DNA of 64,000 nucleotides. Origin: Isoetes taiwanensis. Taxonomy: Eukaryota; Streptophyta; Lycopodiopsida; Isoetales; Isoetaceae. The position numbers and the translations under genes were made by a program. This document shows positions 8,329-19,500 of the stretch, piece after piece (position 1 is the first letter of the stretch; each line of letters opens with the position of its first letter). The notes below the pieces were generated by a model. That model was given only the letters and a program-made list of their open reading frames with translations. It was not told the origin of the DNA and did no database searches. Location of the stretch: NCBI GenBank assembly GCA_021234155.1, contig JAJEKV010000026.1, positions 2,358,001 through 2,422,000 on the forward strand. The letters run 5' to 3'.

Positions 8329-11300
8329 AGAACAGGACACCACCAGCCTACCATCAATCTTCATCAAATGGGAAGAATATTTAGTAACCAACGGCATCAA
8401 GAATTTTCTAGATGTCAACCTCCCGGCTACCACGACGAGGTCACATCAGAAAGAGGATCTCGACGCCTTCACCGACTCGACGCACATGAGTTTCAAATGG
8501 AAGAATGCAAGGCAGCAAAATATAGGTGCAGGAAGACGTTAGACATCGATGCCGCGTTAGCATCACGAGCTAGGGCCAGAGGGCATAATCTTCCGTCGAG
8601 GAGAGAAGTCATGGCGACACAGGAGCGTATAGAAACCGGAGGGAAGACCACCACGACCTTGCAGCCCAGCAGCTCAAGCGAACGTCATGCAACGTCAACA
8701 AAAGGAGCAACCAAGCTAAGCAACAACAAGGCACCTAAGGCTGACCCGGACAGCTTCCAGCTCCCTTGCACCAGCAGGAGAACTTTCATCGGTTCCAAAA
8801 AGTAGGAGACCATGAGGGGGAGGAGACGCATACAGGGAAGGAACATCTCCGACTTGAAGGCCTCTATCAGCATTAGGGGCAAGATAAAGGAGGAGAATAT
8901 TCTGCTCGAACAAGAATTCCGGACACAGAAACACCTAGAAACCAAAGGAAGGACGACTTTACTACGTCAGCCAAGGAGTGCGAGACTCGAATGGATAAGA
9001 CCCAAGTGACGGAGGAGACGACCTAGCCAGCAGGTACAAATCACGCAAAGGCGACCAGAAGGAGCCATGGTAGGGGCAATGGAGATGACCACACTTCCGT
9101 GCACGGAGAACCACCTCTAATGAAGCAAAGCCCAAGCAACGTGAGTCGCACTCGAAAATTCAACCCGCATGGGAATGACAATGCCCCGCCACCGACCACG
9201 ATCTCAGAGCTTCAAAGACATTCAAGAATGCCCGACTGCAACAGCCAGGTGACCCTACTCAAGCTCGATCAATGGCACCGCAAATCAGCAATCTTGCAAC
9301 GACACACCACATGTAGGGACGGGAGCGGTTACCGCATTCCTCGCGACGAACATACACAATAAGGAGGAGCATCTTTTTCAAGGGATCACATCGACGAACA
9401 CTCTTCGCAACTTGAGGTGATCAGCTCGGATCAGACATGAAGCTCAACAATAGTAGCAGCATCTCAAGGAATCCCGGAGTCAACCAGAACAAAGAAGATG
9501 CAGCAAAACCGAAGAATCAAACGCGATCGAGGAGGGGAAACCCTAAAGGAGTATAAACATTTAAGTAGATATTCGTAGTTGTTTTGAAAAAGTGGATGAA
9601 TTAAAAAATCCCAATGTAAATGCGTATATGTCTATTGTATATCTCGGGTGCTCACAGATATAGTGGAGAAACATGAGTTTAAAGTCATGTTTTACGGATT
9701 TAGCGCTTAGATCAGGAAGCTCCTTCACTGCGACTACCAAAGGAGGAAGCAAGGAGGCACAACTATAGCCCAAGACCAAAATGGAAGAGCAGGTACGAGG
9801 GAGAACGACCAGAGGCCAAGCAAACCTTCGACTCCAAACACTTCGGGAAGTCCCCTCAAGTAGAAGACCGCTCGTCCAGCACAATGTCAGGATAAGAGAC
9901 AACGCCGATCATGTGAGGATCATCAACGCGACACCAGGACATCGTCAGGGCACAACACTACCTCTTGTAGCAGTGGCAGCACTTGACGAACTTATGACAC
10001 GAGTGGCTTCAACAATAGAAGGAGGAACGCCCCGACATCAACGAGCCAACTAAGAAGGCAACATCTCGACGACCATAATTCCGCCTTGTGGTAATATAGA
10101 GTGATGCGCTATGACACGTGTATTAGATGGAGATGCACTTACGAAAGGCAATGCGACGAGGAGATATACCTTCAACAACTAGGTGATGGCTTCGTCAGAT
10201 GCTCCTACCAGTAATTAGAAGAGAAGAAGCCGACCATATCCCCGACATGTGGCACATCAAACGCCCAAGGTAGAAGCATTCGACACCTTAACGACAAGGA
10301 TAGCAACTGAAGCACCTTCGGCGAAAAGAGAGTTCAAGATAATAGCCAGGCTATTCAACGACAAGAGTATGTCTAAGGCAGGTACTTCTCCAACTCAAGG
10401 GTCAAGCTGCACAGATATAAGGATCCATCATCCCGACAAGATAGCCAGCAGGGAGGAGAGCCATGATGCTTTACTTGACAGAGAGACCGACATGCATAGA
10501 AGGACAAAGGTCAGGAACTGAAAGCTGGAGAAGTGCTAGCAACCGACTTCTTCCACGAGCTCCCTAGAGGCAACAGGAGGACCAAAACGGACGAGCACAA
10601 TCAAAGCCACCGGAAGGTACCTCAAGACAAGAAGACGGCATAGCACTGTGGAACGTGACAACGTCCAAGCCATGTGATCGAGGAGATCAAACAAGGAAGT
10701 TTGGAAGCTCGATGGAGAAGCAACTAGGCGAGGCGAGCCGATGACTTGCACGCGGACTTGCATGCAACTTGGTGAACCCAAGGATGGACGATTCAAAGAA
10801 CAACTGCAGAAGAGAACAACTCCAGAGGAGTATAGCCAAAGGAAGCACGCAGAACCTCAAGAGACGCCTCCAAATAGCTTCATGTATCATGAAGGAGGAA
10901 CAATTACCTCCCGAGAACAGGATCAGGAAGCAGGCTGAAATGTCAAAAGCATGAACGACCAGCAAAGCGTGTGTGCCATAGCCGACAAACATCGGAGGGC
11001 CCAAGTATATCAACAAGTTACCCCGGAGTATGAGCTGACGTACAAATAGGAGGATATAGATCATCAACACCATTGCACCGAAGGAACACCGATAACATTG
11101 CCAAGGAGTAGGTGTGCAACTCGAAGGGAGGCACAAGGGGGACCTAATAGCTCTAGTAGTAATTGTAATTATGTAAGCTATATGTTTTGCATATATAGTT
11201 CCCTTGTTATTCCTTCCCTCCCATAGCGTAACAGATCAAAGGAAGAGATGTCAGGCAAATTGCAGGGGTGAAGCAATCAACATCGTCAACACTCTTCGGG

Positions 11301-12460
11301 CAATACGATAACGACAAGAGGACTTGACGTATGAGACGTCGATGGAGTCAAGAAACAATATCGGATACAGAGTCGTCCTTTAGCTGCCAAGACAAAGAGT
11401 TCAAGATAAAAGATCTTTTTCAACGGCGCCACCTTCAGGCTTTTGAAAAGCGGCATGAAAGATTTCAAGTGATCAACTACACCATCAAGCCACCAGCAAT
11501 GAGAGGCTTCTAACGAACAAAGTCAACCTCTACATCAAAGAGGAGCCACCGTCAAGGAGATTGAAGTATCGAGCGACTCGGAAGAACGTCACCTTGCTAC
11601 TTCAAGCAGGCAACGAGTGGATGAGCTTCTAGCAAGCTTAAGCATCTAAGGCCATGGGGCCTAGTAGGTTAAATGTAGGGATGGTAACATCCATATTGGG
11701 ATTAGAAGGCATTTCCGGATATTCTCGCTGAAAGGATCGCCCCAATATTGAGCTAAGCGTCAAGATTGGGAAGGAAATGCATAGGAGTGACTAAAATTAT
11801 ACACGATTGTTAACAGACATCCAACATATTGAAACCACTTGGTGAGATTGATCTCCTCGCTAAGAAGGAATCATTACGAGGATAATTGTTGACCATGTAT
11901 AAATCTAGTACCTCCAAAGAATAATCCAACCGAAAGAAAAGAAGTAATCTAACAAGTCCGGCCAACTTGTTACGATGGCATCAATTCGATTGGTAGGAAT
12001 ATTCCAAGAGTTTAAATAATTAAGAAAGGGGGAATCTCTAGAACATAAAAGAATAGTACATAAAAGGTACATCTAAAATAAGAATTATAGTAATCAAATA
12101 GTCTTTTGAGACAAAAGGAATTGTCGTCATGACAAAACCTTGTGGTTTAGAATTGTTAACTAAGTAGGTAACCCATAACTATATTAAAATAAATGATAAC
12201 AAAACATGTGCATCCATCTTAGATGGTTATATATGTTAGCTAAGGCTAGTAAATTAATATGCTAAGTAAGGAGCGTATAACCTCTTAAGGGGAGAGAATA
12301 GATATGACGTTGTGTACAATGTCATTGAAGGGGTGCAGGACCATTTTCTTTTCGAAGAAAGTGGGAGGGCTCAATCTTAGGATTGAACGTACTTGCATCG
12401 AATTGACCGAACTGTAGAATAGAGTTCACTCCGGCAATGGCCGAAGCGAATAGAGCGTAA

Positions 12461-12477
12461 GATAGATAGATAGATAG
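12461..12477. repeat. (GATA)n microsatellite
   Basis: Four copies of GATA in tandem. Confidence 0.9.
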
Positions 12478-13715
12478 CTCAGGAGGCCTTCAACGGCGAG
12501 ACGGACGTAGTAGCTCAAAACCATGGGAGCAATGCAACGACCAAGTCATCTCCAAACTACTCGACGCCGGCTCAATGGGTGGATGTGTTCTAGCTTTAGG
12601 TAAGGCATGCGCATGTATTATAAGCTTTAATATGTCTATTGATAAGTTAAGTATAGATCCTAATAACTGCATAGAAATTGTTGTACGTATATGTATCATA
12701 GGGAAATAAGTTAAATAACAACGTTAATGTCAGGTAGCATGTTAATTAATCCTTCGCAAGGATGCAATTCCTTCCAAAGATAGCTAAATGACCTCGGGGT
12801 CCTTATAAATATAAATAGAAAATAGAATTCGGATATACTTAAGTGCATCTTAGGGATATACGCCCAAGGGTAATGCAGGACCCAAGGAAGAGAATAAGAA
12901 GCACATCTAATTCTTGTGTATGATAATTAAAACCTTGTCTATAATACAATAGGTCTAAATCAGGGTTATTGTTTAAATAATCGCGATCTAAAAGTCATTA
13001 AATATTGCAAAGCTTAGAGTAAATATAATTGTACTATCGGAAGTAATGTATCCGATACTATGATAATGTTAATTCATAAATATTACCTTAGGGTAATTAT
13101 GTTAATCACATGCATTAAAGGAGCCAGTAAAAATTGGCTCAGGCATGTCGATTGGTGTTTAGATTAGTTTCATGTGTAGTTAAGATTGATCTACGCATGC
13201 AACCTATGCTTGGTATGGGTTGCATACGTATTTACCGATGATGGGACCACTACGGTGATCTCTAGGGCGTGGTGTAATGTCAATGTAGGCATGACCGCGT
13301 TTCCGCTTGGACGAGTGGAAGGTAGATTAGAAAGTCTACTTCTGTCCCACGGAAGTAGACGACCTCGAGAGAAAGGAGGTCATTGAGAGATGCATTGATA
13401 GGAAAGGCACCTTTAGCCCCATATATGCTTTGATAGGAGGAATCTATCCTTCACGCCCCTTATACGGGAAGGATATCCTCCACGCTGGGCAACTAGAGGT
13501 GTAGGCATGAGCGGCATATAGGCATATAGGCGCTGTCTCCGCGGCCATAATCGAAGATTCACCCTCTTCCTACGCCGGGAGATTAGCCATGCATCCATGT
13601 AGATAGGTGGGGTGGTCACCATATAACCTTTATTAATAATTAAAATGGTAATAACGTAGGTCGACCTGCAGGCCAATAGAGCGCTCCGGAGGGCAAGGAG
13701 GTCGAGCTACGAAGA

Positions 13716-14229
13716 CTTGCAACACAAATTTTGTTATAATGTGTTGCAAGGGATGAAGAGTACCTTAGAAGTGTAAATTTTGTATGAAATTGATAAACTT
13801 TGATAAACTTAAATGTTGTATTAAGTAGCGTTAATAATTACCTTGCGTGGATTAAGTTATGAAGTGATAAGTTAATTGGATAATGAAATAGTACAGTAAT
13901 GTCTTAAACATTACCTTAGAGTAATTCTAATAATTAACATAGTAAGTATGTAATTATAGATATTGTAAAATTAATGCGAGATTTTTAAGGTCAAAGACTT
14001 GCAACACAAATTTTGTTGGAATGTGTTGCAAGGAATGAAGAGTACCCTAAATAATAATTGTATATGAAAGTGTTAAATTGTGATAAACTAAATGTTGTAA
14101 TAACGGAGACTAATAAGTACCTTGTTTTAATAGAAGTTACGAATTGACAAGTTATTTGATAATGTAATGGCGTAATAATGATTTAAAAATATTACCTTAA
14201 GGTAATCTTAATAAATGTGTAAGTATTAT
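13716..14229. repeat. 282-bp tandem duplication headed by a hairpin
   Basis: Two units start at 13716 and 13998. Each begins with a perfect stem CTTGCAACAC...GTGTTGCAAG around a 15-base loop, then GGATGAAGAGTACC or a close variant. The rest of each unit (AATGTTGTA, ATTACCTTA..GGTAAT) is alignable but diverged. They lie in the presumed 3' internal region of the LTR element. Confidence 0.7.
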
Positions 14230-14316
14230 AGTAGTATATCGTATGCATCAGGTTGATTGCAGGTTAGGAAGATTCCAAGGTGGGGAGACCCACGATGCTG
14301 CGGACAACATCATTTC

Positions 14317-14329
14317 AAGGTGGGGAGAA
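14317..14329 (+). other. Polypurine tract of LTR element
   Basis: AAGGTGGGGAGAA abuts the LTR start TGTGACG at 14330. This is the standard site for plus-strand priming in Ty3/Gypsy elements. A near copy, AAGGTGGGGAGA, sits 40 bp upstream at 14277-14288. Confidence 0.8.
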
Positions 14330-15996
14330 TGTGACGTTCCAGCACAGTATACGGTCCCAGGACGTATACTGTACTGCCTCGTCACGCGTACACGCCACTC
14401 CGACTGACGTGTACGCCAACGTGTAGCCAGGCGGGTAGCCCTAGGGGGCAACTTGCAAGGAGTGTGCATTTATTAATGTGCACATTTAACCATGTGCACA
14501 TTTATCTAGGTGCACATTTTCCCATGTGGACACCTTATGCCAAGTGGGCCATACCCAAGTGTGCAATTAATGTGCACATTTACCAATATGCACATTAATG
14601 TGGGCACACCTTTCCATGTGGGCACATTTTGCCACCTAGCCATTAAAGGCAAGTGGGCCCATTCCCAATTATCCCACATGCCTAAAGGGGATAATTGGAA
14701 ACCCTAGCCACCCCCTTGTCTATTTAAGTAGGAGAACCCTAACTTGCCCATTTTCGTTCCTAGGGTTTTAGAGCTCTGTTTTGGCTGCTCCAGGAGTCAA
14801 AACCGCCTCCCAGACTCTGTCTGAGAGAATGGCACCATTAGTTTCCCTTGATTCGAGCAGTTCAGCAGGATGGTCGGCCTCAGGCCAGGAGGAGCAACCC
14901 AAGGATCAGGTATTTAGTTAATTTAATAGCCTAAACCATCTTCTAGACATAGAATCAGTAGGTTTAGCCTATTAAATTGCCCATAGCAGGTCTCTAGATC
15001 TCTAGATACCAGACTCTAATTAAAGAACCTAACTCTATGATATAGATTAGATATAGTTCTTTAGTTCTTCTGTGATGTATGTGGATGATGTATCTCTATG
15101 AACTCCTTGTATTGGGAAGGGGGGTAGAGACCTAAAGCTTGGTAGTAGATGCTCCTAGATTAGCCTCTCTAGCACACTATAGATTCGGCCTGTGCACAAG
15201 AACCACACCTGGTTGTGGGTGAAGGGGCTAGACTGGCTTAGAAGGAGGCTCGTGTTCTGACCCTTGAACGATCCCTCTGGTGTGTAAAGCCTACCGGGGA
15301 TCATTGCGACTAGGTCTAATGGCTTGCCACTGAGTGTGGGTAAGGCATGGGCTCGACACCCGTGGGGTGGGGTTCACCTTCCATTGGGTTAAGTCGAATA
15401 AGGGCAGTGGCCCTCTAGTCACCTTGGGTCAGCACGTAGATCTCTGGAGGGAGTCATCCCTACCTGCCCCATCGGAACTGGGGAGATGCAACCCAGCAGT
15501 AGCCCCCTTGGCTATGCATCCGGCGGGCTACAGTCAGGTCCCAACACTTTTCAACCTACTCTGCAAAGTGTGCACAGGAAGGGCGGATGGAGTGGACAAC
15601 CCAATGCCATGTTCTTATGCCAGCCAAATCCATTGTCATGATTCTGTCTGCAATGAACTCTGGAGACCCAAGCTTGTCAGTCCATCCCTGTGTCTGAGCC
15701 TTGGGTAGGATTCCCTATGTGATGTGCTGATCTTTGTCTATGCAGATATGTGGAGGACCATCCTTCGTGATGGTCATATGATGTTGATGTATGTACTACT
15801 GACATGTATGTTTACGCTTCCGCAGCTAGGTAGGCCCTGAGGGAGACAGGGTAAAGGACCCCTTCATTCTTCCCACTGGAACTCTTCAAGATTGCAGTGA
15901 TACGTGGAGGGCCCTATATTAGCATGGAGCTGGTATGGGGGATGAACTCCTGTTTGTATACGGTGAGTGCACCGTATATGAGTAGGGGACGTCACA
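14330..15996 (+). mobile_element. 3' LTR of a Ty3/Gypsy-type retrotransposon (1667 bp)
   Basis: The LTR begins TGTGACG and ends CGTCACA, a perfect 7-bp terminal inverted repeat with canonical TG..CA ends. It follows a polypurine tract. The U3 part has many GTGCACATT-type repeats (14466-14640), and a TATA-like TATTTAAG lies at 14721-14728, giving a plausible LTR promoter. A related LTR on the minus strand starts at 63006 with TGTGATGTCCCC and shares blocks such as GCTTCCGCAGCTAGGTAG (15817-15834 here). The open frame at 15334-15708 has a diverged counterpart there but is probably not a gene, only conserved LTR sequence. No 5' LTR is in the window, so age and target duplication cannot be judged. 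Confidence 0.85.
14721..14728 (+). promoter_or_regulatory. TATA-like box in LTR
   Basis: TATTTAAG lies downstream of the GTGCACATT-rich U3 segment and about 390 bp into the LTR, a usual position for the retroelement core promoter. Confidence 0.45.
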
Positions 15997-16814
15997 CTAT
16001 CGTATTTTCATACGAATACCCCATACTAACCATTGAAAACCTTATGTTATAAAAATATCATTTCAAATTTCGGCCACATAATCGCCTAGAAATGGCATTT
16101 ATGGCAGACAACGAAAACCCAAAACAGAGAAACTAGTCTGTGGTAGAATAGAAGAGATTAATCCGAAACAATGCCCAGAACTCTAACTTAATCCGACGAA
16201 AGAAGAGGCATTGACCCAAAACTAAAGCTGGCAGAGAATAGCGATTCATCAGACTAGTGCCCACAAAAACAGAGGAATTTGGGGTTGCCCACGAAACAGA
16301 CACAGGCTATGGCAGATCTGGTCTAGCAGCAGAGCACTGATTATTCACCGGATAAGCGGAATTATCGACCCAACGTCGATTCCGCATTGGAGAGAAAATA
16401 CACGTGGCGAAACATGAACCATCTTCCGACCAAAACAGAGACCCAACTTCCATTTTGTAGGAAAGTAGATTTGGAAGGTGTAATTCTGGCGAGCTCGAAA
16501 TTTCGCCTAAAACTTCGAGGTGATGTGGCGCCGGAATGCACCGACGAAAAAAATGGGACACTGAATTTTGTTTTTTCTCACTTTTCCGGCAAATTTCCGG
16601 CAAGAATGTTGGCGGCGCCGATTAGAAGGGGACGGCAGGGGACGACGGAGGCAGGGGGCGGCAGGGGACGCAGTCGATTTGAATCGACTCTATTTTTCTT
16701 CTTGAAAAAAGCTGTTATTTGGCCCTGTAATTTCAGGATTCCTTTTTATTCGTCATTGCAATTGGTACACAACCATGTATTATGTATAGTCACTTCTCCC
16801 ATGGATATAACTTA
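15997..16814. other. Flank of LTR with dispersed repeat B
   Basis: 16023-16087 is the second copy of dispersed repeat B (see 2705-2770). The remainder has frames of 98-142 aa on both strands with no recognisable motif and a GGACGACGG-type GC-rich patch near 16620-16670. No gene is claimed. Confidence 0.5.
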
Positions 16815-17132
16815 GGGTGCTTTCCCATGGGCAAAGAACCTCCAGGTTTCTTAAAGGTCAGATAGAAACTCTTGATGTTCGCATGAGTGCCTCATCTGAG
16901 TGGCTCAGGTTCAGAACCTTCCTTGCAAAGTAATTCCAAGCTATTTCTTGAAGCCCAGTTTTGTACCTGAACTCCCCTCCATGGGCGCAGATTTTTGCTA
17001 CTAGATTCTGATTATCAGATCTATTGGCTTAGATTTGTCCCACCAGATCTTGAGGTCTAATGTTCATGGGAACAGTAATTGTGATTTCATGATTGGCATC
17101 CAGGTCTGTCCGTCGTTCATGGAAAAGCACCC
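16815..17132. mobile_element. Tourist-like (PIF/Harbinger) MITE, 318 bp
   Basis: The termini GGGTGCTTTCCCATG (16815) and CATGGAAAAGCACCC (to 17132) are inverted repeats with one mismatch in 15. Both ends are flanked by TTA (16812-16814 and 17133-17135), the TWA target duplication typical of PIF/Harbinger elements. The interior is non-coding, as expected for a MITE mobilised in trans. Confidence 0.75.
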
Positions 17133-17503
17133 TTACTCCCCTACCTTAAAGACATAAGTCCTTTTGGCGTGTCCTCACAACCATCCTAACCTCTTTATTT
17201 TTGTGTAGAAGTTGTTAGTTCGTTTTGAGATTTTTGACATTTTGGTTTGACATAGTTTACAGCAAAAAGATAAGGTAGTCTATGACAAAAGCTCCATATT
17301 ATCATTTAGAGAATCTCTTTCTGGGCTCTCTCTCTAGAATCTCGTTTCTAGCACTTTCGCTCTCTAAGGTTTTAGTCAACTTGAATTTGACCATACATTT
17401 GATGCATTGAAAACCCTTACACACATAATTGGCACGTTGTGACCCGAGTCTATAAACCTTGAACATCTTTTACAGCAACTGCATGAATAGTTCCATATCT
17501 CTT

Positions 17504-17638
17504 TCAATCCCATCTCAAAAGAATTTTCGTAAGAGCAGAAATCGAACCTCCCACCAACAGAGTTGAATCCCTCTCCCCCCAAAACCCCCTCCCACCTCCC
17601 CCGCGGCCAACCACTAAAGGTGAGCATTTTTTATGCTC
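17504..17638 (-). repeat. tRNA-derived SINE family 1, copy 2
   Basis: On the minus strand it has AGTGGTTGGCCGCGG, then G-rich sequence, then GGGAGGTTCGATTTCTGC (box B at 17538-17548). It matches the copy at 6501-6628 throughout, including the segment after box B. Confidence 0.6.
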
Positions 17639-19500
17639 TCTTCCCATTAGTCGCATCTAATATTACATCTCCTTTCAAGCCCGCTCACATGGACGTCTCA
17701 TCCCCAACTCCCTCCACAACCCTTATGGACATAGCCATAGATTCACAACTACCACAGGGCCCTTCCAATATGGCAGCCAGACTTCTGCTATCAGAGGCCA
17801 TAAATGCAATAGTGCTCCGCAATATATACAGATTTGGAATTTATATTAGTGTGTCCCAAATAATAGATGACACAAGAAGCATATTTAATTTGGTTTAGGC
17901 AGATGAGGAAAATGAAGTTTGTATCCCAGGCTCTACTGTTCATGCTGTCCCGCTTCTGCCATGGAAAGCCTCTACAATTTCAAGAAACTATACGCAAATG
18001 CAATCCCCTTTTGGAAGTATTTACATGTGCAGTCGCAAAGATAACACTCTAAAGAGTTGTAGCAGTGCAGCAATACTAGTAGAAGCTGCAGCAACAATAG
18101 TCACAGGAGCAGCAGTAGTAGTACCTCGAGGAGCAGCAACAGCAGTAGTTGCTTCACAAGAAATTATTGCCGCACTACACGATCCACCATCTGTTCTACT
18201 CTATACAATCTGCTATAGTATGGGTAGGAGGATAAAAGATCCACACCTTACCTTGAACCAGATTAGCAGCTCCTCCAGTACTCCTTATGTCCCTCACTGA
18301 CACGAGCAAGCTCAAAACAGGGTGACTTCTGTTGCAGAGGTGTGAGGTCGTAATAAACATATATGAGATGCATTTTCACTTGGCTCCTTGATGGAGAATG
18401 GCCCCTGACTACTGAATCTGACATTGTGAATTTCATAATATATGGCTGGCCATGGCGCTGAATGGCAAGATGAGATGCTCTGACAATGTTCACAAGAACA
18501 TGGAAGCTCATCTTGAAGACTATCATTGTCTAAATCTTCTCCTTAAAATCTTCATGTGCCTCCTTAAGAAGGCCTCAGAGCTCCAAATTATGGCACTTGT
18601 GTATCTGCTTCTGGTGTTCCTTGAGAGCTTGCCAATGTTCTCTATTGCACAGGATGACCCATTAGCAAGTCTGGCTGAGTGGACTGGTTGTTTGAGGGGC
18701 TATGGTGTATGTTGAACCTAGTTAACTTTGCCTTAGCGTGCTAGCGGTTGCTTGTTGTGTTGGGCGTATTGCATGTGTACGAGGTAGCTTCACATGTGAA
18801 GTGGGTGCAGTGTCTACCCTTGTATCTACTCTTGCCTTCAATGTTTACAACTCGAGCTTAGCTCTTGGTTTGTTGCCATTTGCTTCTGCAACTCCTGGAT
18901 GCAATGATGTACCTGCTCGTGAGCCTCACTATGTAGCCCCTTGCCTTGTGAGATGACAGTCTCTTTCAGTTCCTGAGTGTCATAGTGCTGGAAGGTGAAT
19001 CCTCTTTTAGTCTCTGAATCTTAGAGGCCGCATCAGATCAGTATCTTATACAAAACTTTCTCTAAGGTTTGCCTTCTCCAATATGAGGTTGCAAGATATT
19101 GGTAGCCATGTCTGTAATATCCATACAAACTTGTGCCATGTGCTCCTCAATTTTCTACTCAAAGTGTTTATGAGCTTGGGCCATGGTGCACAACTCCCTC
19201 GATTTTGTGGGCAAATCTGCCTGAAGTCCGGCAATCTTCGATCTTGGCCTGACCGCATTCTGAATGAAGTGATCGTCTGGTCAACCTTCTCAAGGTGCAC
19301 CTGCCTGGTCAGTAACATAGGAGCTGGAAATTCTATATGTTTAGTGAGGTATGTAAGCTTAGCGATAATGCCTTCAACAGTTGCTTGCATATGTTTCTAT
19401 GATTCTGGGAAGGGGGAATCTACAATTCTTTGCAAGCGACTTGCTGCCAGGTTCAATTGGCGTCCATAGGCCTGCCTTGCCATACTTGGCCCTTTAATAG
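17639..19500. other. Decayed coding sequence of unknown class
   Basis: Several frames of 60-128 aa overlap on both strands. On the minus strand, 19046-19390 and the adjoining frames give short helical, coiled-coil-like peptides broken by stops, which would fit a decayed gag or host gene. A GCAGCAACAG-rich patch near 18080-18170 gives Ala/Thr/Val-rich peptides. No family could be named. Confidence 0.3.

Larger units (their letters stand above)
6629..14329 (+). mobile_element. Probable internal region of a decayed LTR retrotransposon
   Basis: This stretch lies directly upstream, in the same orientation, of the polypurine tract and 3' LTR at 14330. The upstream part (about 8100-11650) is purine-rich and CGAC/AGGA-rich, and the downstream part (about 11650-14320) is AT-rich. 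No reverse transcriptase, integrase or protease motif is legible. Coding traces are limited to the segment at 7832-8328. Either pol has decayed beyond recognition or the element is of the large non-coding (LARD-like) kind. The left boundary is not defined, since no matching 5' LTR is present and other insertions could lie inside. Confidence 0.4.

Noticed and set aside
8218-8805. 195-aa ORF as a genuine gene
   Set aside because: It overlaps a different frame with more protein-like sequence and shows only basic, Ser/Thr/Arg-rich composition produced by the biased base content.
15334-15708. 124-aa ORF inside the LTR as a gene
   Set aside because: It lies wholly within an LTR and has no recognisable domain; kept only as a conservation question.
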